Shown piece by piece: positions 34,304-42,900 of a stretch of DNA of 64,000 bases; position 1 is the first letter of the stretch, and the number at the start of each line of letters is the position of its first letter. The notes under the pieces were generated by a model that saw only the letters and a program-made list of their open reading frames with translations, searched no databases and was not told the DNA's origin. The DNA is from a bacterium (lineage in GTDB: Bacteria; Sysuimicrobiota; Sysuimicrobiia; Sysuimicrobiales; Segetimicrobiaceae), in contig DATGHU010000041.1 of the NCBI GenBank assembly GCA_035307765.1, forward strand, positions 78,187 through 142,186. The letters run 5' to 3'. A program made the position numbers and the translations under genes.

Positions 34304-35182
34304 ATGCGACCGGACCGGCTGGTAGCGACGTTCAGCATCGTGGCGCGCGATCCCGCGGTCGACGAGTGGGGGATCGCGGTGCAGAGCCGATTCCTCGCCG
34401 TCGGCGCCGTGGTCCCCTGGGCGCAGGCGGGGGTGGGGGGCGTGGCCACCCAGGCCTGGGCCAACGTGGCGTACGGCCCGGCGGCCCTAAGGTGGCTCCG
34501 CGACGGCCTCTCCGCTGCGGATGTGGTCGACCGCCTCGTCGCCGCGGACGAAGGTCGGGATCACCGTCAACTGGGCGTGGTGGACGCCCAAGGTGGGTCG
34601 GCGGCCTGGACCGGTCCCCGCTGCTTCCGTTGGGCCGGCCACCGCAGCGGCGTCAACTACACTTGCCAGGGGAACATCCTGGCCGGGGAGGCGGTTATCC
34701 TCGCCATGGAGGACTCGTTTCTCGGGTCGCGCGGCCCGTTGTCCCATCGGCTCGTCGCCGCGCTGCGGGCCGGGCAGCAGGCGGGCGGCGACAGCCGCGG
34801 TCAGCAGTCGGCGGCGCTGCTGGTCGTGCGCGAAGGAGGCGGGTACGGGGGGTCGACCGATCGGGCGGTCGACCTGCGGGTCGACGACCACGCGTCGCCG
34901 ATCGACGAGCTCGACCGCCTGCTCGCCCTCCACCGGGTGTTCTTCTCGCCCGCCACCGCCCAGTTGACGCGCGCGGCCGGCAACGTCGTGCGGGAGATGC
35001 AGGAGATCTTGACGAAGCAGGGCTACTATCACGGTCCGATCTCCGCCGAGTACGACGCGGCGACCCGCGCCGCGTTCAAGCAGTTCTGTCACATGGAAAA
35101 CTTCGAAGCGCGCTACCGGGAGGATGAGTTTGTGGACCGCGAGGTGCTGACCTTTATGCGGGGCCGGTACGGCGATGCCTGA
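34304..35182 (+). CDS. DUF1028 Ntn-hydrolase-like protein with C-terminal peptidoglycan-binding-like domain
   Basis: 292 residues. Residues 1-220 are DUF1028: VATFSIVARDPAVDEWGIAVQSRFLAVG, VVPWAQAGVGGVATQAWANVAYG and GVNYTCQGNILAG are its conserved blocks. Residues about 225-290 (LTRAAGNVVREMQEIL..., YYHGPISAEYDAATRAAFKQF) match the small peptidoglycan-binding-type domain (PG_binding_2) often attached to DUF1028. No signal peptide. Biochemical role unknown; the family is thought to be Ntn-hydrolase-related and clusters with amino-acid catabolism genes, as here. The stop overlaps the next start by 8 nt. Confidence 0.88.
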   Translation: MRPDRLVATFSIVARDPAVDEWGIAVQSRFLAVGAVVPWAQAGVGGVATQAWANVAYGPAALRWLRDGLSAADVVDRLVAADEGRDHRQLGVVDAQGGSAAWTGPRCFRWAGHRSGVNYTCQGNILAGEAVILAMEDSFLGSRGPLSHRLVAALRAGQQAGGDSRGQQSAALLVVREGGGYGGSTDRAVDLRVDDHASPIDELDRLLALHRVFFSPATAQLTRAAGNVVREMQEILTKQGYYHGPISAEYDAATRAAFKQFCHMENFEARYREDEFVDREVLTFMRGRYGDA

Positions 35183-36293
35183 CGACCGCTGGGCCGGACC
35201 GATCCCCACGCTGCACGACGTCGTTCGGGCGCGCCGGATCCTGGCGCCCCACCTGCCTCGGACGCCCCTCCTGCACGCGCCCGCGCTCGATCGGCTGCTC
35301 GGCGCGCGGGTCTACGTGAAGTGCGAGAACGTCCTGCCGACGGGCGCGTTCAAGGTGCGGGGCGGGATCAACCTCCTGAGCAGCTTCGGGCCGGAGGAGC
35401 GCCGGCGGGGGGTGATCACCGCCAGCACGGGGAACCACGGGCAGTCGATCGCCTACGCCGGACGGATGCTGGGGATCCCGGTCACCATCGGCGCGCCTCT
35501 GGAGAGCAACCCCCTCAAGATCGCCGCGATGCGCGCGCTGGGCGCGCGGGTGGTCCTCGAGGGGCGGGACTTCGACGAGGCACGCGAGTGGGTGGAGCGG
35601 ACGGCGCAGGCCGAGGGGTCCCGGTACGTCCATTCCGCGAACGAGCCGCTGCTCATCGCCGGGGTGGGGACCGCCAGCCTCGAGGTGATGGAGGAGCTCC
35701 CCGAGGTTGACGCGATCCTGGTTCCGATCGGCGCCGGGAGCGGCGCGTGCGGCCACTGCATTACCGCGAAGGCGATCAGCCCGAAGGTGGAGGTGATCGG
35801 CGTGCAGGCCGAACTGGCCAACCCCGTCTACCGGTCCCTCAAAGAAGGGGGAATGGTCTCCCTGGATCGCATGGAGACCTTCGCCGAGGGGATCGCCACC
35901 CGGGTGCCGTTCGCCTTGCCGATCACGATCCTGCGACGCCATCTGGACGACATCGTGCTCGTCAGTGACGACGAGATGATGGATGCGATTCTCCTCCTGG
36001 CGGAGGCCGCGCGCCAGACCGCCGAGGGGGCCGGCGCGGCCAGCCTGGCCGCCGCCCTCCGGCTGGGGGTCCGCCTCCAGGGGAAGACGGTCGTGCTCAT
36101 CTTGAGCGGCGGGAACATTCCCCTCGAGACGCTGAGCGGAGTGTACGATGCCGACCGTGTCCGGCGCGTCGCCGCGCGGCTGCGCCGCGCGACCCCCGAC
36201 GGCCCGGGGGGCGATGCGCCGTCGACACCGGACGATCGACTTCGGACGACGCGGGTCCCGGGACCGGCGTCCGCTGGGAGGACGGATCGATGA
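35175..36293 (+). CDS. Threonine dehydratase-like PLP enzyme (fold type II)
   Basis: 372 residues. PLP enzyme of the threonine/serine dehydratase family: Schiff-base Lys in LPTGAFKVRGG, STGNHGQSIAYA binding the substrate carboxylate, phosphate-binding loop IGAGSGACGHC and ILSGGNIPLETL near the end of the core. A 40-residue Arg/Pro/Asp-rich tail follows, without an ACT regulatory domain, so it is likely catabolic or acts on another beta-hydroxy amino acid (for example as in hydroxyectoine use). ATG at 35175 within the DUF1028 gene end; stop overlaps the next gene by 4 nt. Confidence 0.9.
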   Translation: MPDDRWAGPIPTLHDVVRARRILAPHLPRTPLLHAPALDRLLGARVYVKCENVLPTGAFKVRGGINLLSSFGPEERRRGVITASTGNHGQSIAYAGRMLGIPVTIGAPLESNPLKIAAMRALGARVVLEGRDFDEAREWVERTAQAEGSRYVHSANEPLLIAGVGTASLEVMEELPEVDAILVPIGAGSGACGHCITAKAISPKVEVIGVQAELANPVYRSLKEGGMVSLDRMETFAEGIATRVPFALPITILRRHLDDIVLVSDDEMMDAILLLAEAARQTAEGAGAASLAAALRLGVRLQGKTVVLILSGGNIPLETLSGVYDADRVRRVAARLRRATPDGPGGDAPSTPDDRLRTTRVPGPASAGRTDR

Positions 36294-37270
36294 ACCACCG
36301 CGAGATTGTCGAATCCGCCGTGCGCGGTGAACGGCCGGAACGGATTCCCATCGCGCTGTGGCGTCATTTCCCCGGCGATGACCAACGGGCCGAGAAGCTG
36401 GCGCAGGCCCACCTCGCGTTTTACAAACAGTACGACGTCGACATCCTCAAGGTGACCCCGGCGAGCGGGTACTACGGCGACGACTGGGGGCTCCGCGCCG
36501 GCTACAAGCCGAACCGGGAGGGGGTCCGCACGTACGGGGACCGCCCGATCAAGAAGGCCACGGATTGGGAGCGGCTGCGCCGACTTGACGTGAGCCAGGG
36601 CGCCTACGGCCGCGAGGCGCAGGCGATCCGCATGGTCAGCGAGGCGGTGGGCGCGGAAGTGCACGTGCTCGAGACGGTGTTCAGCCCCCTGTCCATCGCG
36701 CGGACGCTGGCCGGGGAGCACGCCAGCGTCCGCTACCTGCGCGAGGATCCCGAGGCGCTGCACAGCGGATTGCAGGTGATCGCGGAGGTCACCCGTGATT
36801 TTGTCCGCGGGGTGATGGCGGCGGGGGCGGATGGAATTTTCTTCAGCACGCAGATGGCGACGACCGATCTCCTCACCCGTGAGGAGTACGAGGAGTTTGG
36901 CCGGCCGTACGATCTGATGGTGCTCGAGGCCGCGACGACCGGGCTCGTCTTCCTGCACATCCACGGCGTCCACATCATGTTTGATCTCTTCCCCGACTAT
37001 CCCGTCCATGTCATCAACTGGCACGCGCGCGAGACGCCTCCCAAGATCGCTGACGCCCGCGCCGAGATCGCCTCGACGTGCCTGGCGTGTGGCATCGACG
37101 CATGGAACACCCTGGCCAAAGGTACCCCGGATGCCGTGGCGCGGGAGGTCCAGGATGCCATCGCCCAAACGGGAGGACGTGGGCACATCGTGACGACGGG
37201 CTGCGTGATGCCGATCGATACCCCGGAGGCGAACATCCGGGCCGCGATCGCGGCCGCGCGAGACGCCTGA
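36290..37270 (+). CDS. Uroporphyrinogen decarboxylase superfamily protein
   Basis: 326 residues with the UroD/MtaA/CmuA TIM barrel: MNHREIVESAVRGERPERIPIALWRHFPGDD at the start, LETVFSPLSIARTLAG, DGIFFSTQMATTDLLTREEYEEF, and HVINWHARETPP near the C-terminus. It is not a canonical HemE (the N-terminal RQAGRY motif is missing) and lacks the clear zinc His-x-Cys pair of MtaA methyltransferases, although TGCVMPIDTP near the end has a Cys at the expected place. Activity unknown: decarboxylation or methyl transfer are possibilities. Overlaps the upstream dehydratase by 4 nt, so the two are co-translated. Confidence 0.85.
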   Translation: MNHREIVESAVRGERPERIPIALWRHFPGDDQRAEKLAQAHLAFYKQYDVDILKVTPASGYYGDDWGLRAGYKPNREGVRTYGDRPIKKATDWERLRRLDVSQGAYGREAQAIRMVSEAVGAEVHVLETVFSPLSIARTLAGEHASVRYLREDPEALHSGLQVIAEVTRDFVRGVMAAGADGIFFSTQMATTDLLTREEYEEFGRPYDLMVLEAATTGLVFLHIHGVHIMFDLFPDYPVHVINWHARETPPKIADARAEIASTCLACGIDAWNTLAKGTPDAVAREVQDAIAQTGGRGHIVTTGCVMPIDTPEANIRAAIAAARDA

Positions 37271-37357
37271 GGCCGGTCTCGCGTCGCGTATCGGAGGCCT
37301 CCCGGCTCCTGAGGGGGTGGGGGAGGGAGCGCTGAGGGTGTCATGAGGGGGAGGTCG

Positions 37358-39301
37358 ATGGGCGAGACTCTGACCCGGAAGATTCTGAAGGCACACCTCG
37401 TGGACGGCCGGTTGGCCGCGGGCGAGGAGATCGGGATTCGGGTGGATGAGATCCTGATCCAGGACATCACCGGGACCGCGGCGGTGCTGCACTTTGAGGC
37501 GATGGCTCTCGAGCGGATCCGGTGCAAGATCGCCTGCGTCTACGGCGACCACAACGTGCTGCAAGTGAGCGAGGAGAACACCGAGGACCACGTCTATCTC
37601 TCGACCGCGGCGCGCAGATACGGGATGTGGTGGGGCAAGCCGGGCGCCGGGATCGGCCACCAGATCCACCAGGAGCACTTCGCCTGTCCAGGCGACACCG
37701 CGCTGGGGGCGGACAGCCACACGCCGCACATCGGCGGGATGGGCGTCTATGCGATGGGGGCCGGCGGGCTGGACGTCGCGGTGGCGATGGGGGGCGGCCC
37801 CTATTACTTCGACACGCCGTCCGTCGTCCGGGTCCAGCTGACCGGGGCGCTTCGGCCGTGGTCGACGGCCAAGGACGTCATCCTCGAGATGCTGCGCCGG
37901 AAAACCGCGAAGGGCGGATTCGGCAAGGTCTTCGAGTACGTGGGGCCCGGGATTCAGCACCTCAACGTTCAGCAACGGATCACCATCTGCAACATGGGCG
38001 CGGAGCTGGGGGCGACCACCTCGGTCTTCCCCTCCGATGGGGTCACCCGGGACTATATGCGGCGGATCGGGCGGGAGAAGGACTGGCGGGAGATGCTGCC
38101 GGATCCGGACGCCGGATACGACGAGTCGATGGAGATCGATCTCGGCACGATCGAGCCGCTGGTGGCGCTCCCCAGCAACCCGGACAAGGTCGTCCCCATC
38201 TCCCAGGCCGAGGGGGTGAAGGTGGACCAGGTGATGGTGGGGTCCTGTACCAACGGCTCGTACATGGACCTCCAGGCCGTGGCCAAGATCGTCAGGGGGC
38301 GCAAGGTCCACCCCGACGTCACCTTCTTCATCCATCCCAGCAGCCGTCTGGACCTCGAACTGCTGGCCCGAGAGGGGTTGCTGACGGACCTCATCGCCGC
38401 CGGCGTGAACGTCGAGGCGGCCACCTGCGGGGCCTGCATCGGGGTGGGGCATGTGCCGGCGAAGGGCATGAAGGCGCTGCGCGCCATCAACCGGAACTTC
38501 AAGGGGCGGACCGGCCAGAAAGACGACGAGGTCTACCTCGCGTCGAGCGAGGTTGCCGCGGCCACGGCGATCGCCGGCGTGATCACCGATCCTCGGAAGC
38601 TGGGGATCCCCGCGCCGGGACAGCACGAACCGGCGGGGATCGACCAGGACAACAGCAGCCTCGTCCCTCCCGCCCCGGAGGCGGAGGCGCCGAAGGTCAG
38701 GGTGGTCAAGGGCGACAACATCCAGGTGATCCCGCTGAAGGGCGCGCTCGAGGCGACGCTTCGCGGCGAGGTGCTGATCGCGCTCGGCGACAACATCAGC
38801 ACCGACCACATCATGCCGGCGGGCTCGCAGATCCTCCGCTACCGCTCGAACATTCCCAAGCTCTCCGACTACGTCTTCAACCGCGTCGACCCCGAGTTCC
38901 CGACCCGGGCCAAAGCCAAGAAGGGTGGGTTCATCGTCGGCGGCAGCAACTACGGGCAGGGCAGCAGCCGCGAGCACGCGGCGATCGCGCCGATGTACCT
39001 GGGGGTCGTGGGGGTGATCGTGAAGGACTTCGCCCGCATCCATCTGGCGAACTTGATCAACTGGGGAATCGTGCCCATGACGTTCGTCGATCCGGCCGAC
39101 CACGGCCGGGTGCGGCAGGGCGATGTCCTCGAGGTCCCCGGCCTGCGCCGTCAGGTCGAGTCCGGCGCGGACACCGTCCAGGTGAAGAACGTCACCCAGG
39201 GTACCGCGTTTCCCGTCGCCCTCAACCTGAACACGCGGGAGCGCGGCTACCTGCTGGCTGGGGGAAAGCTCGCCTACACCAAGGCGCATCCAATCCACTA
39301 G
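37358..39301 (+). CDS. Aconitate hydratase, short (Aquifex-type) form
   Basis: 647 residues, shorter than AcnA (about 890), matching the Aquifex-type aconitase group. [4Fe-4S] ligands are in VGSCTNGSYMD and EAATCGACIGVGH (C..C pair); catalytic-region GADSHTPHIGGMG and NISTDHIMPAGSQILRYRSN, plus the swivel-domain GGSNYGQGSSREHAAIAPMYLGV, are all present in one chain (domains 1-3 then linker and domain 4 in order). Interconverts citrate and isocitrate in the TCA cycle; homoaconitase or isopropylmalate isomerase activity is less likely given the fused architecture. ATG 37358 behind GGGGGAGG. Confidence 0.93.
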   Translation: MGETLTRKILKAHLVDGRLAAGEEIGIRVDEILIQDITGTAAVLHFEAMALERIRCKIACVYGDHNVLQVSEENTEDHVYLSTAARRYGMWWGKPGAGIGHQIHQEHFACPGDTALGADSHTPHIGGMGVYAMGAGGLDVAVAMGGGPYYFDTPSVVRVQLTGALRPWSTAKDVILEMLRRKTAKGGFGKVFEYVGPGIQHLNVQQRITICNMGAELGATTSVFPSDGVTRDYMRRIGREKDWREMLPDPDAGYDESMEIDLGTIEPLVALPSNPDKVVPISQAEGVKVDQVMVGSCTNGSYMDLQAVAKIVRGRKVHPDVTFFIHPSSRLDLELLAREGLLTDLIAAGVNVEAATCGACIGVGHVPAKGMKALRAINRNFKGRTGQKDDEVYLASSEVAAATAIAGVITDPRKLGIPAPGQHEPAGIDQDNSSLVPPAPEAEAPKVRVVKGDNIQVIPLKGALEATLRGEVLIALGDNISTDHIMPAGSQILRYRSNIPKLSDYVFNRVDPEFPTRAKAKKGGFIVGGSNYGQGSSREHAAIAPMYLGVVGVIVKDFARIHLANLINWGIVPMTFVDPADHGRVRQGDVLEVPGLRRQVESGADTVQVKNVTQGTAFPVALNLNTRERGYLLAGGKLAYTKAHPIH

Positions 39302-39386
39302 GCGGAGCGTTCCGACGGCGCGGAGCGGGGCGCGGGCGACGGCTGCCCACGTCCGCCCGGCGGGCGCGGCCGAGGCGGGCTGAGGA

Positions 39387-40208
39387 ATGATTGCGTTCTC
39401 GACCGGATCGCTGTATACGTACGGGCTCGCCCGGGCGGCACACCTGGCGGCGGACGCGGGGTTCGACGGCTTGGAGATCATGGTCGACGACCGCTGGGAC
39501 ACCCAGGACGCGGCGTACCTGACGGAACTCGCACGCACCGTGCGGATTCCGATCTTGAGTCTCCACGCGCCGTTCCGGCCGGGGCCGGACGGCAGAAGGG
39601 ACGAGGTCGAGCGCCTGACCCGGACCGTGGATCTCGCCCGCGCGGTCGGCGCCCGCACGGTGGTGGTGCATCCGCCCGTGCGCTATCGATGGGTGACGCT
39701 GCGCTATCCGCCCTACCTTAACGTGTCTGTGCTCACCCCGTTCAGGCAGGTGACCCGCTACCACCGGTGGCTGCGAGGCGAGCTGGACGCCTATGGCGCC
39801 GGGATCGGGATCACCGTCGCGGTGGAAAACATGCCGCGCCACCGGCTGGGGTTCCGGACCGTCAACCTGTTCGACCTGAATGAGATCCGCGACCTCCGGC
39901 ACTTCCCCGCGCTGACGCTGGACACGACCCACATCGGAACCTGGGGGGTCGATCTGCTCGATACCTATCAAGTGCTCGCCGATCGCGTGACCCACGTCCA
40001 CCTCTCCAACTACAACGGACGGCAGCACCGCCTCCCGGACGACGGGTCGCTGGCGCTGGGGCCCTTTCTCCGCGCGCTCCACCGGCATGGGTTCGCGGGG
40101 GCGATCGTGGTCGAGCTCGACCCCGATTCGGCGGGGGCCGGGGACGACGCGCGCGTCCGGGAGCGGCTGGGCCGGGCGATCGGATTCTGCCGGCAGCATT
40201 TCGGATAA
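39387..40208 (+). CDS. Sugar-phosphate isomerase/epimerase-like TIM barrel (AP endonuclease 2 superfamily)
   Basis: 273 residues with the xylose-isomerase-like barrel: ADAGFDGLEIMVDDRW, IPILSLHAPFRPG, GARTVVVHPPVRY, ITVAVENMPRH (metal Glu), LTLDTTHIGTWGVD (metal Asp/His), VTHVHLSNYNG (His) and FAGAIVVELDPD (Glu). These are the usual divalent-metal ligands of the superfamily. Members isomerise keto/aldo sugars or act as inosose dehydratases; substrate not inferable. Begins ATG 39387, 85 bp after aconitase, same strand. Confidence 0.9.
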   Translation: MIAFSTGSLYTYGLARAAHLAADAGFDGLEIMVDDRWDTQDAAYLTELARTVRIPILSLHAPFRPGPDGRRDEVERLTRTVDLARAVGARTVVVHPPVRYRWVTLRYPPYLNVSVLTPFRQVTRYHRWLRGELDAYGAGIGITVAVENMPRHRLGFRTVNLFDLNEIRDLRHFPALTLDTTHIGTWGVDLLDTYQVLADRVTHVHLSNYNGRQHRLPDDGSLALGPFLRALHRHGFAGAIVVELDPDSAGAGDDARVRERLGRAIGFCRQHFG

Positions 40209-40868
40209 CCCCGATCCCTTCGGATGACACGCCCGATCGTGCGCAGATCGTTACACGCACGCGCGCTGTGCAGAACACGCTGATGGAGGTTCCACATCCT
40301 AGACCGCAGTACCGCGGATTCGTCTACTACCTGCGTGACGACGACGATCCGGGGCTTGAACGTCCTATGCCTGCTGCAGGGGCTGTGCCATTCGAAAAGA
40401 TCGAGAGCCTGTCAAACCTTGTGCGTGTGTCGGGGGCAGGCCGCCAAGGGCCGACGCATGAAGGCATTGCTACTCATGCTTCCGACCGACTTCTGCGCCC
40501 GGAGCCAGCGCAGGGCTCGCTTCAGGTCGGAGAGACGGTGTCAATCATCGTCCCCCTCCCGAGGGGTCCTTGACCACGACATGGAGCAGGCGAAAGCGCT
40601 GACACACGACGGGCATGGGAGACGTCGGCTCACGCCCCAGGCGCGCATTCCCGAGAAAAGTAGCGCTACCGTGACGAGTCCTCGAATAGGGGCCGCGTTC
40701 GCTCATGGGAGAGCGCCGAATCAGCCCCGGCTTTTTCTCAGGCCTGAGCCCCCTCAAGGCCGCGTGAAGCAGGCCGTCTTTCAGCCGTTGCCGGTATTCC
40801 ACCTCTACGACCAGGTGGGCCGTACCCAATGGGCGGGAGTGGGAGGCAACTCATGAAGATCGTCCCCG
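40209..40868. other. Gene-poor stretch
   Basis: About 660 bp with noticeably poorer codon structure than the flanks. Short open frames (for example one opening KALLLMLPTDF near 40458, reminiscent of the start of B12-binding radical-SAM proteins) quickly lose any similarity. Probably decayed sequence; nothing functional can be supported. Confidence 0.45.
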
Positions 40869-41885
40869 CTAAGCCGGGACGCCCTCGATGACGCACGGCC
40901 CGGCTTCGGTCGGGGTCGCGCCCACCAATCGGAATCCGCCTGCGGCAAAGAGGGCTGCCCACTCGTCGTGCGTGCGCTCTCGTCCTCCAGGTGACACCAA
41001 CATGTTCAGGTCGCTGAACTTGGCCATCGGCCCTTCGTTCGGAGGGTTGATCTCTCGCTCGATGACCAACAACGTCCCGTTCGGCCCGACCGCCACACGG
41101 CACGTCCGCAAAATGGCCGTCGCCTGCGCGTCCTCCCAGTCGTGAAGAATGCTCTTCAGCACATATGCGTTGCCGCCGTTAGGGACGGCCTCAAAGAAGT
41201 CCCCGCCAACGACCTGGCAGCGATCGGCGACCCCGGCAGCCCGCAGCACCTGCTTGGCACCGGCCACCACCCGTGGCTGGTCGAATAGCACACCACGCAT
41301 CGACGGGTGCTTGGTCAGGATCGCCGCAAGGAGCGCACCGTGCCCCCCACCCACGTCTACCACGCACGCGAACTGTCTGAAGTCGTGGGCGCTGAGGACG
41401 GCATCGGTAACGCCGCGGGACAGACTTGTCATCGCGTGGTCATAGATTGCCCCTGCCTCTGGATTGCGCGCGTGGTACTCCCACAGGCTCATGCCGTGGA
41501 CGTGGCGGAAGGTGTTTTCCCCAGTCCGTACGCTGTGGAGAAGGTGTCCCCACGCTTGTCTGTATTCCGCCTGGCCGATGTAGACAGCAAACGGAGCGAC
41601 TGTTTCGGGCGCGTCGGACCGTAAGCAGTGACCGACCGGGGTCAAGGAGAAGCGGCGGTCCGCGTCTTCCCGGAAGACCCCAACGCTGGCGAGCGCGCGG
41701 AGCACCCGGTACAGCGAACGCGGGTGGGTACCGGTCGCCGCAGCGAGGTCATCGCTGCTTCTCGCGCCGTTCTTCAAGAGGTCGGCGATTCCGAGCGTTG
41801 CGGCGACCTGGATGGCCTGCGATACTCTGAATCCGTTGACCAAGTCTAGAAGTATAGCGGATGGCCTCCGGTCGCCCGTGTCCAT
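40869..41885 (-). CDS. SAM-dependent O-methyltransferase (family 2, plant-COMT/hydroxyindole type)
   Basis: 338 residues. N-terminal dimerisation winged helix (AIQVAATLGIADLLKNGARSSDDLAAATG, RSLYRVLRALASVGVF) followed by the Rossmann methyltransferase domain: SAM loop VVDVGGGHGALLAAIL, FDQPRVV, GDFFEAVP, and catalytic-region LKSILHDWEDAQATAILR (His in the usual base position) with INPPNEGP. Methylates a hydroxyl on a small, often aromatic, metabolite. ATG 41885 behind AAGGGGGG; the open frame upstream is spurious. Isolated gene in a low-density region, suggesting acquisition. Confidence 0.9.
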   Translation of the reverse strand: MDTGDRRPSAILLDLVNGFRVSQAIQVAATLGIADLLKNGARSSDDLAAATGTHPRSLYRVLRALASVGVFREDADRRFSLTPVGHCLRSDAPETVAPFAVYIGQAEYRQAWGHLLHSVRTGENTFRHVHGMSLWEYHARNPEAGAIYDHAMTSLSRGVTDAVLSAHDFRQFACVVDVGGGHGALLAAILTKHPSMRGVLFDQPRVVAGAKQVLRAAGVADRCQVVGGDFFEAVPNGGNAYVLKSILHDWEDAQATAILRTCRVAVGPNGTLLVIEREINPPNEGPMAKFSDLNMLVSPGGRERTHDEWAALFAAGGFRLVGATPTEAGPCVIEGVPA

Positions 41886-42163
41886 CGTCGCGCCCCCCTT
41901 CCTGAGATGCACCAAGGACCTCACGTGATATCTGTCTGGCCTATGTACTCCTCCTTGCGTGGCCCGAGTTGTACACGGATGGGCGTCCAGTCGGGGGTCG
42001 AGAACATGGCATCGGCTTTTTGGAGGAGCATGGACACCGACTGACGAGGCCGCGGGTCTGCGCCCCGCGGGTCCAGGCCAAGGCGACAGAAGGCTCGGGC
42101 CACGGTCTGCGTGAACATGGGCTCTTTGATAATGAGTTGGACGACACCAAAGGGGTGGAGAAT

Positions 42164-42265
42164 ATGAAGACAAGCGTCCTGGTCCTTCTGTCACTCCTGT
42201 TGCTGGTTGCTCCGGCTGTATCCCAGACCCCTGATGACAACTCATCGTCCCTGGCGTTCGGATAG
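42164..42265 (+). pseudogene. Signal-peptide fragment of a lost exported protein
   Basis: 33 codons: KTSVLVLLSLLLLVAPAVS followed by a few polar residues and a stop. The start has GTGGAG upstream. It looks like the surviving N-terminus of a secreted protein whose remainder was deleted; a functional micro-protein is possible but less likely. Confidence 0.4.
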
Positions 42266-42540
42266 GGAAGCGGACGTTAACGATGACTATCGAAGATCTC
42301 CTACGGATGAATGGCCCTTCAAGTACGATACTCTGGACGGCGGGTTATCAATCGGCTCTTAATGCGAGACGAGATTTTTTGGCCCACGATTGGATTCCTC
42401 TCGGGCCTTGGGGCGGTCACGTTTGATCGAAAGAAGGTCGAGGTTTTGGTAGCCGGAATCGTCGGAAGCGTCGTACCTTTCAAAACGGATACGAGGATCG
42501 CACTGCTTCAGAGTAAGCATAGCGATATATTCACAGTGTG

Positions 42541-42630
42541 TACGTGAAGGAGCAGGCGGGCTACGCGTCAGCCGCGTTCACCCTCGACCGGTACGGCCAC
42601 CTGGTTCGCTCGCGCAACCGCGACCGGAGC
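42541..42630 (+). pseudogene. Tyrosine recombinase (phage-type integrase) C-terminal remnant
   Basis: The reading YVKEQAGYASAAFTLDRYGHL is the C-terminal end of a tyrosine recombinase, including the TxxxYGHL block with the nucleophilic Tyr. No upstream Arg-His-x-x-Arg box is present in any frame, so only the tail of the gene survives. It documents a former integrative element at this spot. Confidence 0.7.
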
Positions 42631-42900
42631 GACTTGACGACACAACCGTATCAGACGAAAAATCAGCCCACGAAAACATGGTCCCGCCACATCCCGGCCC
42701 GTCCCGTGCCCGATTTGCCCCTACGGTCTCTTCAACCCCACCTCCCCGCTGGCCCTTGATACAGGCCCCACACAGGGGCGAGGACCGATTTTGATGTTCT
42801 GATCGTAGGGATGACAGGGGATGCCACGGACCGGGCGGAAGGTTTCCGTACCCGTAACGTGAATACCACCACGCGCTTTGCCGGAAGGAGAGGTGACGGG

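Larger units (their letters stand above)
41886..42900. other. Gene-poor stretch with gene remnants
   Basis: About 1 kb with lower G+C than its surroundings. It holds a 33-codon signal-peptide-like ORF (42164-42265) and an integrase C-terminal fragment (42541-42630), both listed separately. The rest shows no recognisable coding or regulatory element except the GGAGAGG ribosome site of the following ABC gene. Confidence 0.5.

Noticed and set aside
35828-39658. A 1276-codon minus-strand frame opposite the UroD-like and aconitase genes
   Set aside because: Antisense shadow of well-supported plus-strand enzymes; low-complexity Arg/His/Asp-rich translation without domains.
40268-40573. 101-codon frame after the sugar-isomerase-like gene
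   Set aside because: No ribosome site or recognisable domain; composition differs from real genes in the window.
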